The notes beneath the pieces were generated by a model, which was not told where the DNA came from, searched no databases, and saw nothing but the letters and a program-made list of their open reading frames with translations. Positions 32,858-43,115 of a DNA stretch of 64,000 nucleotides are shown one piece after another (the stretch's first letter is position 1; every line of letters begins with the position of its first letter). The translations under genes were made by a program, and so were the position numbers. The DNA is from Methylomonas rosea (GTDB taxonomy: Bacteria > Pseudomonadota > Gammaproteobacteria > Methylococcales > Methylomonadaceae): NCBI RefSeq assembly GCF_024505055.1, contig NZ_JANIBL010000005.1, forward strand, positions 1 to 64,000, given 5' to 3'.

Positions 32858-33984
32858 TGAGCGAAACCCTTTCCCTGTTAGAAGCGCTGATTCGTCGCGA
32901 ATCGGTGACCCCCCACGACGCCGGCTGTCAGGATTTGCTGGCGGCGCGTTTGACCCAGCTTGGCTTTACTGATGAGCGACTGAATTTTGCCGACACCCAA
33001 AACCTTTGGCTGCGTAAGGGGCAACAATCGCCGCTGTTTGTGTTTTTAGGACACACCGATGTGGTACCGACCGGGCCGCTGGCGGCTTGGGATTCGCCAC
33101 CGTTCGAGCCGACCATCCGCGACGGCAAACTCTATGGTCGAGGCGCGGCGGATATGAAAGGCGGCATTGCGGCCTTTATCACAGCCGTCGAGCGTTTCCT
33201 GGCCGAGTATCCCGAACATAAGGGCTCGATAGCCATCATGATGACCAGCGATGAGGAGGGCATAGCCACCCATGGCGTGGTCAAAGTGGTCGAAGTGCTG
33301 GAACAGCGCGGCGAAAAGATCGACTGGTGCCTGGTCGGCGAACCGTCCAGCGACAAGAAAATCGGCGATGTGATTCGGGTGGGGCGGCGCGGTTCCCTAT
33401 GCGCCAAACTCACCGTGTTGGGTATTCAAGGCCACGTGGCTTATCCGGAATTGGCGGAAAACCCGATTCACACGTTCGCCCCGGCCTTGAAGGAGCTGAC
33501 CGAGGAAGTATGGGACCACGGCAATCAATTCTTTCCGCCGACCCGCTTGCAGGTTTCCAACATCAACGGCGGCACCGGCGCGGAAAACATCATTCCCGGC
33601 CAGGTGGAAGTGCAGTTTAATCTGCGTTTTTGTACCGAATTGGACGAAGCCACCATCAAAGCTCGCACTCAGGCGATTCTGGACAAACACGGTTTCAAAT
33701 ACGAGCTGCAATGGCGTTTGTCTGGCAATCCGTTTTTGACCTCGCAAGGCGAATTGATCGATGCCACGCATGCGGCGATTGAAAGCGTCTGCGGCTTCCA
33801 GACCTTGGATGACACCGGCGGCGGCACCTCCGATGGCCGCTTTATCGCACCCACCGGCGCGCAAGTCATCGAGCTGGGGCCGTTGAACGCCAGCATCCAT
33901 AAGGTTAACGAACATATCGGCCTGGACGAACTGGACGTTTTAAGCCGGATTTACCAACAGATTTTGGTGAATCTGCTGGCTTAA
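32857..33984 (+). CDS. dapE: Succinyl-diaminopimelate desuccinylase
   Basis: 375 residues, M20 family. Zinc ligands are seen in GHTDVVPTGPLAAWDSPPF, YGRGAADMKGGIAAF, TSDEEGIATHGVVKV, GEPSS and the terminal GPLNASIHKVNEHI. It removes succinate from N-succinyl-LL-diaminopimelate, the step after DapC. The start is coupled to the ArsC-like gene (TAATG). Confidence 0.96.
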   Translation: MSETLSLLEALIRRESVTPHDAGCQDLLAARLTQLGFTDERLNFADTQNLWLRKGQQSPLFVFLGHTDVVPTGPLAAWDSPPFEPTIRDGKLYGRGAADMKGGIAAFITAVERFLAEYPEHKGSIAIMMTSDEEGIATHGVVKVVEVLEQRGEKIDWCLVGEPSSDKKIGDVIRVGRRGSLCAKLTVLGIQGHVAYPELAENPIHTFAPALKELTEEVWDHGNQFFPPTRLQVSNINGGTGAENIIPGQVEVQFNLRFCTELDEATIKARTQAILDKHGFKYELQWRLSGNPFLTSQGELIDATHAAIESVCGFQTLDDTGGGTSDGRFIAPTGAQVIELGPLNASIHKVNEHIGLDELDVLSRIYQQILVNLLA

Positions 33985-34345
33985 GAATCAGGCCCTTAAA
34001 TATCGGCGCTCCCTCGTTTTGGGAGCCAAACTCCCCGCACTAGATCCGCTGGAGGATTGCTTCCTTTCGAATCAAGGTTCAGGAATTTTCTCGTCCTCCG
34101 AGTCTTCATGCTCCTCACATCACGGCCGCTAATGGTTTGCTCAAATTGGCGGAAAGTGGCCGAAACACCGACATCATCCCGCAGAAAATAGGGGCCCATC
34201 CTCCATCGCTGCTCGCGTCTGTTTTGACGCCGAAATTTCGCCGGATACGAATCGCAACGGCCACGCTATACTCTTAAGGATAAATTTAGGTGTTAGTTCG
34301 GCCGACAGTTTGCTAAGGAATATTCCAATATCAACAGGGGAAAGT
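33985..34345. other. Intergenic region before the CHASE-GGDEF gene
   Basis: 361 bp without a supported gene. GCTCCC/GGGAGC (34008-34026) is a small hairpin after dapE. TATACT (34269) could be a -10 box for the next gene, with AGGGGA as its ribosome site near 34336. Confidence 0.4.
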
Positions 34346-36667
34346 ATGATCAGTAGCCCTGCTCAACAAAAATTATTGGCGCGTTACCGGCATTATTATC
34401 CGGCTGTCCTGATGTTGTTAGTTTCGCTGTTGGCCTTGTTTCTGGCTTGGCAAGATCTAAACTGGCGTTATCAGCAGCGCTTGCAGGAATATTTCGATTT
34501 CGAAACCCAGCGCCTTACCAGCGACATCAGCAAACGTATGGGTTTGCACGGCCAAACGCTGCGCAGTGCTGCCGGTTTACTTGCCGCTAGCCAAGAAGTG
34601 ACCCGAGAGGACTGGCGTGCTTTTATCGAAATGCTGGAGCTCGATCGAAGCCATCCGGGGGTGCAAGGCATTGGTTATGCGGTCTGGATTCCCGCCGCGC
34701 AGCTCGAACAACATATTGCCGATATTCGTCGCCAGGGTTTTCCCGACTATGTAGTCAATCCGTTAGAGCCGCGTGCCGAGTATTCCAGCATCATCTATTT
34801 GGAGCCGTTCAGTGGCCGCAATCTCCGCGCCTTTGGTTACGATATGTACTCCGAACCGATTCGACGCAGGGCGATGGAGCGCTCACGAGACCACGGTGAG
34901 TTGGCCTACACCGGTAAAGTGGTTCTAATCCAGGAAACCAATGCTGATTTACAAGCAGGGATATTGGCGTATTTTCCGGTGTATCGCAACGGCAGTATCC
35001 CGCAAACCACGGAACAGCGCCGCGCTGCCCTATTGGGCTGGGTGTATATTCCGTACCGCATGAACGATTTGCTGAAAGCCATCCTGGGACAGGACTTATT
35101 GGCCTTGCGCCTGGAGATTTTCGATCAGGACGATCTCAGCGCCGATGGCCTGCTTTACGATAGTCAGACCCGCTTGATGCCGGCAGCGTTTAGAACCCAA
35201 GCCGGTGCCATGACTCGCCGTCAACGCCTGGATTTGGGCGGGCATTTTTGGACATTGCGTTACAGTGCAATGCCGGCATTCAGTAAGACCGCCAAATTCG
35301 AACCGCCCTGGGTTGAAGTTCTGGTACTGGTGTTGATCAGTTTTTTGCTGTTTTTTATCACTTGGGCTTACATCAATGCACGCAGAAATGCGGCGATAGC
35401 CCAGCAATTGACCGAGTCGTTGCGGCAAAGTGAAAGCCGGTTTCGCAGCTTATTCGAAAACTCGCCGGTGGCGTACCTGGCCGTGGATAGACACGGCAGT
35501 TTATTGGACGTGAATCCGCAATTGTGCGCGCTGCTGGACTATGGCACAGATGAACTGATAGGCCGAAAACTGTTTGAATTTATTTCGCCGGAAACGGGGC
35601 AGGATTTTCAGCTAAAGCTGCAACTGCTCAATCATTACGGTTTGCTGGAATGCGAATTGTCGCTGGTCACAAAATTAGGTCACATGCTGACCGTGATTCT
35701 CGACGGCCGCTTACAGGGTGATAAAGCCCGTCCGGCGGTTATTCATTGCATTTTGACCAATATTACCGAGCGCAAGCGCGCCGAGGATAAACTCCAATTG
35801 GCGGCCAGGGTGTTTAGCGATGCGCATGAAGGCATCACCATCACCGATGCGTCCGGCAATATTATTGATGCCAACCCGACCTTTTGCGCGATAACCGGCT
35901 ATACCCGCGAAGAAGTGATAGGCCGCAACCATAGTATTTTGCAATCGGGCAAACATGATGCGGAATTTTATAAAGACTTGTGGCAAACCTTGCAAACCGA
36001 GGGTTGCTGGCAAGGCGAAATCTGGAATCGCAAAAAAAGCGGTGAGCTGTATGTGGAACTGCTGACGATTTCCGCGATGCGCAATCGTACCGGCGAAATC
36101 ATGAACTATGTCGGCCTGTTTTCCGACATTACCCAATCCAAGCTCCAACAACAGGAGTTGGAGCGCATGGCGCATCACGATCCGTTGACGCAATTGCCCA
36201 ATCGCGTCTTGTTCAACGATAGATTTCGCCAAGCCTTGGCGCGCTGCAAACGCGATAATACGCTGTTGGGCGTGGTGTATATGGACCTGGACGGTTTCAA
36301 ACAGGTCAACGACCAATTCGGCCACCAGGCCGGCGATATATTGCTGATCGAGGTGGCTAGCCGGATAAAGGCCAATATGCGTGAGGATGACACGGTATGC
36401 CGATTGGGCGGTGACGAATTTGCTTTATTGATGGGTGGTCTCGAATCCAAAGCGCAATGCGAGCAGGCTTTACAGCGCATTCATCAGGCGATTTCCCTGC
36501 CCTACCATGTCGGCGGGCAAATCGCGGTGATTGGCGTGAGTAGCGGCATCACCTTATGCCCGCTGGACATGGGTACGCCGGATTGTTTACTCAGTCACGC
36601 CGATCAGGCCATGTATCTTGCCAAACAGCATGGCCGCGACTGCTATGAATTTTTTGAGCTCGGTTGA
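34346..36667 (+). CDS. CHASE-PAS-PAS-GGDEF diguanylate cyclase
   Basis: 773 residues from the ATG at 34346. A membrane helix (about 16-34) leads into a periplasmic CHASE domain (about 60-300; [48 protein letters not shown]), then a second helix (about 312-334). Two PAS domains follow (about 355-470 and 480-600, the second with [13 protein letters not shown]), and a GGDEF domain (about 608-773) with intact RLGGDEF. CHASE domains bind small ligands such as adenine derivatives in other organisms; the ligand here is unknown. It most probably makes cyclic di-GMP. The neighbour AIM24-like gene starts 50 bp downstream. Confidence 0.92.
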   Translation: MISSPAQQKLLARYRHYYPAVLMLLVSLLALFLAWQDLNWRYQQRLQEYFDFETQRLTSDISKRMGLHGQTLRSAAGLLAASQEVTREDWRAFIEMLELDRSHPGVQGIGYAVWIPAAQLEQHIADIRRQGFPDYVVNPLEPRAEYSSIIYLEPFSGRNLRAFGYDMYSEPIRRRAMERSRDHGELAYTGKVVLIQETNADLQAGILAYFPVYRNGSIPQTTEQRRAALLGWVYIPYRMNDLLKAILGQDLLALRLEIFDQDDLSADGLLYDSQTRLMPAAFRTQAGAMTRRQRLDLGGHFWTLRYSAMPAFSKTAKFEPPWVEVLVLVLISFLLFFITWAYINARRNAAIAQQLTESLRQSESRFRSLFENSPVAYLAVDRHGSLLDVNPQLCALLDYGTDELIGRKLFEFISPETGQDFQLKLQLLNHYGLLECELSLVTKLGHMLTVILDGRLQGDKARPAVIHCILTNITERKRAEDKLQLAARVFSDAHEGITITDASGNIIDANPTFCAITGYTREEVIGRNHSILQSGKHDAEFYKDLWQTLQTEGCWQGEIWNRKKSGELYVELLTISAMRNRTGEIMNYVGLFSDITQSKLQQQELERMAHHDPLTQLPNRVLFNDRFRQALARCKRDNTLLGVVYMDLDGFKQVNDQFGHQAGDILLIEVASRIKANMREDDTVCRLGGDEFALLMGGLESKAQCEQALQRIHQAISLPYHVGGQIAVIGVSSGITLCPLDMGTPDCLLSHADQAMYLAKQHGRDCYEFFELG

Positions 36668-36717
36668 GTCCGCTCAGTAAGTATTTAATTTTTTCAACTA
36701 AACAAGAGGATATAGCC

Positions 36718-37452
36718 ATGCGTTGCCACCAAGTCGACTATCAAATTATCGGCCATGACATTCAAATGGTCGAAGTCGAACTCGATCCCAAGGAAACGGT
36801 GATCGCCGAAGCGGGGGCGATGACCTATCTTGAGCAGGATATCGACTTCGAAGCCAAGATGGGCGACGGTTCCGGTGGAGTGATGGATAAGCTGTTTGGT
36901 CTTGGTAAGCGTATGTTGACCGGCGAATCGGTGTTTCTGACCCATTTCACCAACAGTGGCGTTCAAAAGCGGCGCGTGGCGTTTGCCGCGCCGTTTCCCG
37001 GCTCGATTGCGGCTTTGAATTTGGCCGAATTGGGCGAGGAAGTGATTTGTCAAAAATCGGCGTTTTTGGCGGCGGCTTTCGGCACTCAAGTTGACATTGC
37101 CTTCAACAAACGCCTGGGCAGCGGCTTTTTCGGCGGCGAGGGCTTTATTCTGCAACGGCTGCGCGGTGACGGCATGGCTTTTATTCACGCCGGCGGCACG
37201 GTGATCCGCAAGGAATTGCGCAACGAAACCTTGCGTCTGGATACCGGCTGTCTGGTGGCTTTCAGCGGTGACATCGATTACAACATCGGCATGAGCGGCG
37301 GCTTGAAAAGCATGCTGTTCGGCGGTGAAGGCTTATTTCTAGCGACGCTGGCAGGTACGGGTTCGGTGTGGATCCAGAGCATGCCGTTTTCGCGTTTGGC
37401 GGAGCGGGTGTTGAGCCAATACAAGCCGCCAATCGGTCAAGATAGCCAGTAG
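36718..37452 (+). CDS. AIM24 / TIGR00266 family protein
   Basis: 244 residues from the ATG at 36718 with AAGAGGA in front. The glycine-rich family pattern is clear: [73 protein letters not shown] and the [22 protein letters not shown] tail. It folds as a trefoil of beta strands. In yeast AIM24 supports mitochondrial membrane organisation; the bacterial role is not known. It converges on radC with a 10-bp gap. Confidence 0.9.
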   Translation: MRCHQVDYQIIGHDIQMVEVELDPKETVIAEAGAMTYLEQDIDFEAKMGDGSGGVMDKLFGLGKRMLTGESVFLTHFTNSGVQKRRVAFAAPFPGSIAALNLAELGEEVICQKSAFLAAAFGTQVDIAFNKRLGSGFFGGEGFILQRLRGDGMAFIHAGGTVIRKELRNETLRLDTGCLVAFSGDIDYNIGMSGGLKSMLFGGEGLFLATLAGTGSVWIQSMPFSRLAERVLSQYKPPIGQDSQ

Positions 37453-37462
37453 CGGTTAAACA

Positions 37463-38137
37463 CTAAAGCAAGCCGTGTTCGGCGAACGAAAAAGGCTGGC
37501 CGTCGCCGACGATGAAATGATCCAACACGCGAATATCGAACAGGCCTAGGGCGTGTTTCAGTTTATCGGTAATTTGCCTGTCGGCCTGACTGGGTTCGTT
37601 GATGCCGGACGGATGGTTGTGCGCAAATATGACCGCTGCGGCGTGGTGAAACAAAGCCCGTTTCGCCACTTCGCGCGGGTAGACGCTGGCACCGTCTATC
37701 GTGCCGCGAAATAATTCTTCCCACTGAATCACCCGGTGCTGATTGTCCAGAAACAGGCAGGCGAACACTTCGAAACTGTAGCTGCGTAATTGGGCGCTGA
37801 GATAAGCGCGGGTGATATCCGGGCTGGTCAAGGCGTTGCCGCGTTGCAGAATCTCGGCGAAATGGCGGCGGGCCATTTCCAACACCGCTTGCAACTGGGC
37901 GTATTTCGCATCGCCCAAACCGTTGCTCCGGCAGAAGCGTTGTTGATCGGCGCCGAGCAAAGCCTGCAAGGAACCGTATTCGCTTAACAAGTCGCGGGCC
38001 ATGTCTACCGCCGATTTGCCGGGCGTGCCGGTACGCAGAAAAATCGCCAGCAGTTCGGCGTCGGTCAGTGCGGTTGCGCCGCGTTGCAACAGTTTTTCGC
38101 GGGGGCGTTCGTCCGCGGGCCAATTCTTGATGCTCAT
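37463..38137 (-). CDS. radC: RadC family JAB-domain protein
   Basis: 224 residues from the ATG at 38137 ([20 protein letters not shown], the standard RadC start; the frame extends further upstream without homology). The N-terminal part has a helix-hairpin-helix, [28 protein letters not shown]. The C-terminal JAMM metalloprotease-like domain has E in [21 protein letters not shown] and the metal motif [16 protein letters not shown]. Function in DNA repair is disputed; the fold suggests a metal-dependent hydrolase. Confidence 0.93.
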   Translation of the reverse strand: MSIKNWPADERPREKLLQRGATALTDAELLAIFLRTGTPGKSAVDMARDLLSEYGSLQALLGADQQRFCRSNGLGDAKYAQLQAVLEMARRHFAEILQRGNALTSPDITRAYLSAQLRSYSFEVFACLFLDNQHRVIQWEELFRGTIDGASVYPREVAKRALFHHAAAVIFAHNHPSGINEPSQADRQITDKLKHALGLFDIRVLDHFIVGDGQPFSFAEHGLL

Positions 38138-38363
38138 CAACTCCACCGGGCCGTTAATCATTGATTTTAAGCATAGAAGAAGCAGGTGGAGTTTGCCATG
38201 ATGCAAACTGAAAAGTTTACTTGGCTAGTTGCCCCGAGAATTTGGCTGCGCTGCACCCGAAGGTTGAGATCAAGGGGAGTAGGTTGACGCAGCTTGGGGA
38301 AAGGGGGCTGTGCTCCTTTCGCCAAGCTTATCCAGCGGGAAATGCTTACTTCAAAATACCCAA

Positions 38364-39719
38364 TCAGGAATTGCCTAACAACCCCAGCGCACTCAAGCTG
38401 GGCAAAAAGAAATAACTCCCGCCCCGCGTTGTCACAAATTGCTGAAACCCACAAACCCGCCGGCGCAACGGTTCATCCTGAATGGTGAAATTACGATTCT
38501 CCGCCACGCCGCTGCCGATTAACGGATCGTCTTCGTCGTACAAGCCGGCGAATTTGACGCTGTTGATCCAGGTATGTTGCACAAACTCGAACTGGCGTTC
38601 GATATTGGCGTTCAAGCAGATGAACAGCAAGCCGCGCTCTTTGCCGTCGTCTTTTGTCGGGTTTTCCAGGAAATTGCCGTAGCTGCGGCCTCTACGCAGG
38701 ATGCGGTGGCGGTTGGCTACTTTTAGCGCTTCTGCTTCAGTAGCGCCCAAACCTACCGCTCTGGGATTGGCGCGGCGAATGTGCGAGCCTAGCGGGCAGC
38801 CGGTGCCATGCGGGTCTTTGGTGAAATTGAAGCTGTTATCGACCTTGTTCGGATCGGTATCCTGATTGGGTTCCACCACCGCACCGCTTTTCCAGCGGCC
38901 GACGAATTTGGCGGCCAGATAGTCGGCGGTGATGCCTTGGCGCGCAGCTTCTTCTTCCATGAATTGCCAGAATGCGCCGACATCTTGTTTCAATTGCCGC
39001 AATACTAGATAGGTACCGTTTTTACCGAACGCTTCGCCGGCAGCACCTAGCTGCGGCATTTTGGTGAGTTTACCGTCGTATTGATTAGGGTAACCTAGCA
39101 AAAACTCGCCGGTAGCGATTTCGCCAGTGCCGCTCGTCGTTGGGAAGCCGTCCACTATCGGGTCGGAAATACCGTCCGCAAAACCGAAATGCTCCAAGGT
39201 AAAGCCATTGGCGTCTTGTTTTTTTTCGCTGGCATCCAAACGTTGCACGACGTTCAAGCCGGCGCCTTTAAAGGCCTTTTCATGGTATTTCCGGCTGGCA
39301 TTGTGGATCGCGTCGTTTTTGGAAAACAGTATAAACAACATATCCACGCGCTTGGCGCCACTGCCCCAATCCCAAACGCTGGGATCGTTGATGCCGCGGT
39401 CGCCCAATAGCGCGGAACGATGCTCGGAATGCATACCCTCCCGGAAGGACAATTCAAAGCTGTAAAGACTGTCTTTATCCAGATTTAGCTGTTCGAAACC
39501 GGAATAACTGATCGCCAGATTTATGCGGTTTTCAGTTTCGTCGGTCGGTTTATCCGCGCCGTGGCTGATTTGCTTTTGTTCGACCAGGTTTTTCAGCCAG
39601 GGCTTGGTTTTGCCGGCATCGTCGATTTTTAACAGGTAATAACTACAGTTGGCCATATGTTTGTTATAGCCGCTAAACACGATGCCTTGTACGTCTTCTA
39701 ATTTATCGATGGTGGTCAT
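38364..39719 (-). CDS. Dye-decolourising (DyP-type) haem peroxidase
   Basis: 451 residues without signal peptide. The DyP signature GFADGISDP (GxxDG with the catalytic aspartate) is at about 178-186. The proximal histidine lies in PLGSHIRRANPR, with GRSYGNF and FICLNANIERQFEFVQ further on. It oxidises substrates with hydrogen peroxide; the physiological substrate is unknown. It follows a membrane-associated protein after a 13-bp gap and lies downstream of a GST-P450 fusion on the same strand, so all three are probably one operon of haem-dependent oxidation. The 226 bp after its stop contain no gene. Confidence 0.93.
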   Translation of the reverse strand: MTTIDKLEDVQGIVFSGYNKHMANCSYYLLKIDDAGKTKPWLKNLVEQKQISHGADKPTDETENRINLAISYSGFEQLNLDKDSLYSFELSFREGMHSEHRSALLGDRGINDPSVWDWGSGAKRVDMLFILFSKNDAIHNASRKYHEKAFKGAGLNVVQRLDASEKKQDANGFTLEHFGFADGISDPIVDGFPTTSGTGEIATGEFLLGYPNQYDGKLTKMPQLGAAGEAFGKNGTYLVLRQLKQDVGAFWQFMEEEAARQGITADYLAAKFVGRWKSGAVVEPNQDTDPNKVDNSFNFTKDPHGTGCPLGSHIRRANPRAVGLGATEAEALKVANRHRILRRGRSYGNFLENPTKDDGKERGLLFICLNANIERQFEFVQHTWINSVKFAGLYDEDDPLIGSGVAENRNFTIQDEPLRRRVCGFQQFVTTRGGSYFFLPSLSALGLLGNS

Positions 39720-39732
39720 TGTTGGAGTCCTT

Positions 39733-41037
39733 TTATAAGCATCTCAGCCAAGCAGCCAGATTGGTCGTGGAAAACAAGCCTTCGTGAATCGCCCGGTTAT
39801 TGGCGACATTTTTCACGGACAAATCGATGTAGGCGCTATACCAAACCAGCTCGGCGAGCTGGCTGTTTCTGGCGAAATTTTTGAAACGTTGTTCGTCTCG
39901 AGAACCGCCACGCAAGGCCAGCCATTGCGTATCCGGAAAGCCCCGGTCCTTGCCTAGTTGCGTGTTGCTCCACACAGCGGTTAGACCGACGCTGGCGTGG
40001 TCGATAAATTCGCCCAAGTAGTTTTCCCAGCTGCCGTCGTAATTGCTCATGAACAGCAGGCGTTTATTGCCGGGCAGAATCACCCAGCGGGCAAAATGGA
40101 TGGTGACGATGCCGCTGAGATCGCCTTTGGTAGCTACCAGTTTGGCCACCAGATTGATGCCGGCCAGCACCACCCTCAAGGTAGTCAATCTGAACCAGCC
40201 GGGTTTGATTTCAATGACGCTGGTCAGATGGTTTTGCAATTGCCGGTCTTCCACGCGTTGAATAGCTTCCATTTGCTCGGAAACTACCCAAGGCTTGTCG
40301 TCCTGCTTGTCGCGCATCTCGTTCCAGCGCAACACCACCGCGAATGCGACGCCGGCTATCAGCACCAGTACCGCCAAAAATTCCACTAGCGGCCCGAACA
40401 TGCCGAAGAAGCCGCCTACCAATAAAATCCCCAGCACTGCTAGTAAGCCGTTGAAGATCATTTGCCCCATACTGTTTAAAAACGGCTGCGGCGCGGGTTT
40501 GTTGATGGTGCCCAAATGCTTGACGATGTCGGCATGAATCTCGGTCGCTTGCTTGGCCGCCAGTGCCGGGCGATTGGCATCAATATAGTCTTGGATACGC
40601 TGGCGGATTTGCTGTTGCTCGACAATCGTATTGCGGGTCTGGCCGGGGTGGGCGACGTAAAAGGCATTGGCGCCAAAATCATTTTTCAATAAATAGTCGG
40701 TCAGTTGGCTGGCATTATTGCCCGGATAATCCTTGCAGCAGCTATAAACGCTATTCACAAAGTCCGGATTGCCGGCAAGCAAATCGTTGATAAATTGCTT
40801 CACGTCGCCGTCGATGTTGGCTTCAAAGGCCAGCAAAGCGGGCTCGCCGGTATCCACCTCTGAGGGATGTTTGCCGGGGATAACGAAAAAAGTGCAATAG
40901 TGCAGCTGTTGATAATTGGAAAATTTAATTACCGGATTGTTTTTGATATCCGTGCCTATCGGCGCCAGATACGCTTCCAGCTTTTGCAGCTGGTCCGGCA
41001 ATATTTCCGTGATAACGGTCATGGGGTTTTGTTGCAT
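39733..41037 (-). CDS. Membrane protein of the P450-DyP operon, hypothetical
   Basis: 434 residues from the ATG at 41037, which has AAGAGGA eight bases upstream (a GTG at 41043 is in frame). The N-terminal half is soluble, with a CTFFVIPGKHPSEVDTGEPALLAFEANIDGD stretch and a conserved-looking FYVAHPG. Two adjacent membrane helices follow (about 195-217 and 219-239). The C-terminal part has TIHFARWVILPGNKRLLFMSNYDGSWENYLGEFIDHAS, a pattern I have seen in proteins next to DyP-type peroxidases, but no named family is certain. It probably tethers or partners the peroxidase. I assign no activity. Confidence 0.75.
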   Translation of the reverse strand: MQQNPMTVITEILPDQLQKLEAYLAPIGTDIKNNPVIKFSNYQQLHYCTFFVIPGKHPSEVDTGEPALLAFEANIDGDVKQFINDLLAGNPDFVNSVYSCCKDYPGNNASQLTDYLLKNDFGANAFYVAHPGQTRNTIVEQQQIRQRIQDYIDANRPALAAKQATEIHADIVKHLGTINKPAPQPFLNSMGQMIFNGLLAVLGILLVGGFFGMFGPLVEFLAVLVLIAGVAFAVVLRWNEMRDKQDDKPWVVSEQMEAIQRVEDRQLQNHLTSVIEIKPGWFRLTTLRVVLAGINLVAKLVATKGDLSGIVTIHFARWVILPGNKRLLFMSNYDGSWENYLGEFIDHASVGLTAVWSNTQLGKDRGFPDTQWLALRGGSRDEQRFKNFARNSQLAELVWYSAYIDLSVKNVANNRAIHEGLFSTTNLAAWLRCL

Positions 41038-41078
41038 ACACACGTCCTCTTGAAATTATTATCGTGCTGGTGAAGAAA

Positions 41079-43115
41079 TTACCGATCAAAGCTCAGGACA
41101 AATTGATCGGGAAACGGTCCGTCGTACAAGATGCCGCTGGATATTTTTAAGTTGTTCAAGCGCAGCAAACTGGCTACCAAGGTCGGAATCTGGATGCGAT
41201 TGATGTATTCGCCAAAGCAGCGGTGCATGCCGTCGCCAAAGTGCATATAGCGATCCAGCGCACGATCATCGCGTACACTGAAAGGCTCCGGCCAAGCGCT
41301 TTCGTCGAACATCGCCGAGGCGGTAAACGCGAAAACTTCTGTGCCGGGCGGAATTTTCACGCCGGCAATCTCAGCGCCGTTTTTGCAATGCCGGCGCATT
41401 GCCGCCGCCATAGTGTTGAAACGGAACACGTCGAAGCATAAATGCAATAATTTGTCTTCGTCATCGACCGCCTGTTTGGCGCGTTGCAAGACATCGGGTT
41501 TGCTGAGCAATTGCTCGACAATCAAGGTGGTAGCCATCGAAGTGGTATCCAGTGCGCCGACGATCAAACCTGAGATGTTGCGGCGGATGCCGTCGTCGTC
41601 CAGATCGTGTTCGCCGTCCATGCCCATTTTGATCAGCCGCGACAGAAAGTCCTCGAACTGCTCGCCTTGCTTGATGCGCTGCCGGCGTTCAGCGATCAGG
41701 TTTAACAGGTATGGCCCCATTTCCCGGAACGATTGTTCGGCGGTGATTTGAATGCTGCGGTCGTTGCTCAGATTCAAAAACAGATCGTGAAACAAGGAGC
41801 GCATCCAGCGCATCATCGTCACTTCATCCGGGCCGGGCACACCCAGGTAATCGCGGATAAAGCGCCGTGCTACCGGCCGGGTTAATTGCGACACCATGTC
41901 GATCCGGCCCACCGGCAAGGCGGCTTGGATCATCTCGTCGCAGTGTTGGCGGACGATGCGGCGAATCAGTCGGTCTTCGCCGGGCTTGATCACTCGTCGC
42001 AAGGCGCCTTGTTCTTTGCTATAGGCTTCCGAGCGGTCCATGCCTAAGAAAAACGGTCCGTTAAGCCGTTGCATATTGGGGGCGTTTATTTCGGCGATGG
42101 TGAATTCGGTGTCGCGAGCCAAGGTTTCGCGTACATCGCTGTCGCGAGTTACCAAGGCGCGCTTGCCCAGCACCAATACCGGTTTGTGTTTACGTAACAG
42201 CCCGAATAGCCAGCGTTGCGTTGTAGCGCCGGTCAGCATGGCGACGCCGCGCGCCAGATAGTAACTGACGATATTTTGCGGCGTGGTGGATGTGGGGTGA
42301 TGATCCAGAACAGGTTCCGGCGCAGACCGATGTTCGCGGTACATTTTCAGAGCCAGCGCGCCGGTTGGTGTAGCCGCTAATTGCTCGACAAAAGCCTTGT
42401 AGGCAGCCGGCAACTCTACCTTGGTCGGTTGTACGCCGCCGAACTGGGCCGGCAACAACACCGGAGCGGATAGTGCTGCCAGACAATAATCGGCGATGCT
42501 GGGTTGGTCGCCCAGCAAATAGGCTCTGCCGTCTGCCAGCAGGGTGTCCAGCTCCGCAAAGATCGCTTCAATTTGTTGTTTGCAGGGTTCGATTTGTCCT
42601 GGATCGGCGGGTAGGGATTTTTCCATGGCTTTAGCCAATAAGGGATAAGCGCGTTCTGCCAACCATTTTTGCCAGCTAGGTACCCGCTGTTGCCAGAACG
42701 ACAGCACAGTTTCTTTGTGCGGTAATAACATGGCATAGCCGTAATTGCGCGTCGCCAAGCCCAATTTGTCCACCAGCAACGCCAGCAAGCGTTCGGTTTC
42801 CGCCAGACTCTTTTCTTCGCGCGGATATAGCCGCAGTTCAGCCGGCAAACGGGCATCGATGTATTGCAGCGATTCGTGCATGGTGCATAAGGTTGCTTCG
42901 CTGGTGATCAACACCGGCATGGCCTTCGCATCGGCGCCGGCCAATAAGAAAGCTGGTAAATGCAGCATCGGCACACTGCCTTCCTCCCGATACGGCACCC
43001 CGCCGTAGTCGAGCATCCAGCGTACTAATTCACTGATATGAGATACCGGAATCGTCAATAAACGATTCAGTTGTTTGGATTTGGCTCCACGCCGCGTGCT
43101 TCCGGGTTTGATCAT
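41079..43115 (-). CDS. GST-like / cytochrome P450 fusion protein
   Basis: 678 residues from the ATG at 43115, behind AGAGGAAGGA. Residues about 20-285 look like a glutathione S-transferase: thioredoxin-type start TIPVSHISELVRWMLDYGGVPY, then PVLI...TLCTMHESLQYIDARLP and the C-domain signature GDQPSIADYCLAAL. Residues about 295-678 are a P450: I helix VGALDTTS and the haem loop FGDGMHRCFG with thiolate C633. The almost invariant K-helix ExxR is here DVFR (D562, R565). No redox partner is fused. GST-P450 fusions are unusual; the substrate is unknown. It shares an operon-like layout with a membrane protein and a DyP peroxidase downstream. Confidence 0.87.
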   Translation of the reverse strand: MIKPGSTRRGAKSKQLNRLLTIPVSHISELVRWMLDYGGVPYREEGSVPMLHLPAFLLAGADAKAMPVLITSEATLCTMHESLQYIDARLPAELRLYPREEKSLAETERLLALLVDKLGLATRNYGYAMLLPHKETVLSFWQQRVPSWQKWLAERAYPLLAKAMEKSLPADPGQIEPCKQQIEAIFAELDTLLADGRAYLLGDQPSIADYCLAALSAPVLLPAQFGGVQPTKVELPAAYKAFVEQLAATPTGALALKMYREHRSAPEPVLDHHPTSTTPQNIVSYYLARGVAMLTGATTQRWLFGLLRKHKPVLVLGKRALVTRDSDVRETLARDTEFTIAEINAPNMQRLNGPFFLGMDRSEAYSKEQGALRRVIKPGEDRLIRRIVRQHCDEMIQAALPVGRIDMVSQLTRPVARRFIRDYLGVPGPDEVTMMRWMRSLFHDLFLNLSNDRSIQITAEQSFREMGPYLLNLIAERRQRIKQGEQFEDFLSRLIKMGMDGEHDLDDDGIRRNISGLIVGALDTTSMATTLIVEQLLSKPDVLQRAKQAVDDEDKLLHLCFDVFRFNTMAAAMRRHCKNGAEIAGVKIPPGTEVFAFTASAMFDESAWPEPFSVRDDRALDRYMHFGDGMHRCFGEYINRIQIPTLVASLLRLNNLKISSGILYDGPFPDQFVLSFDR

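Noticed and set aside
38167-38454. 95-codon minus-strand frame between radC and the DyP gene
   Set aside because: It overlaps the DyP C terminus, has low-complexity content and no ribosome site.
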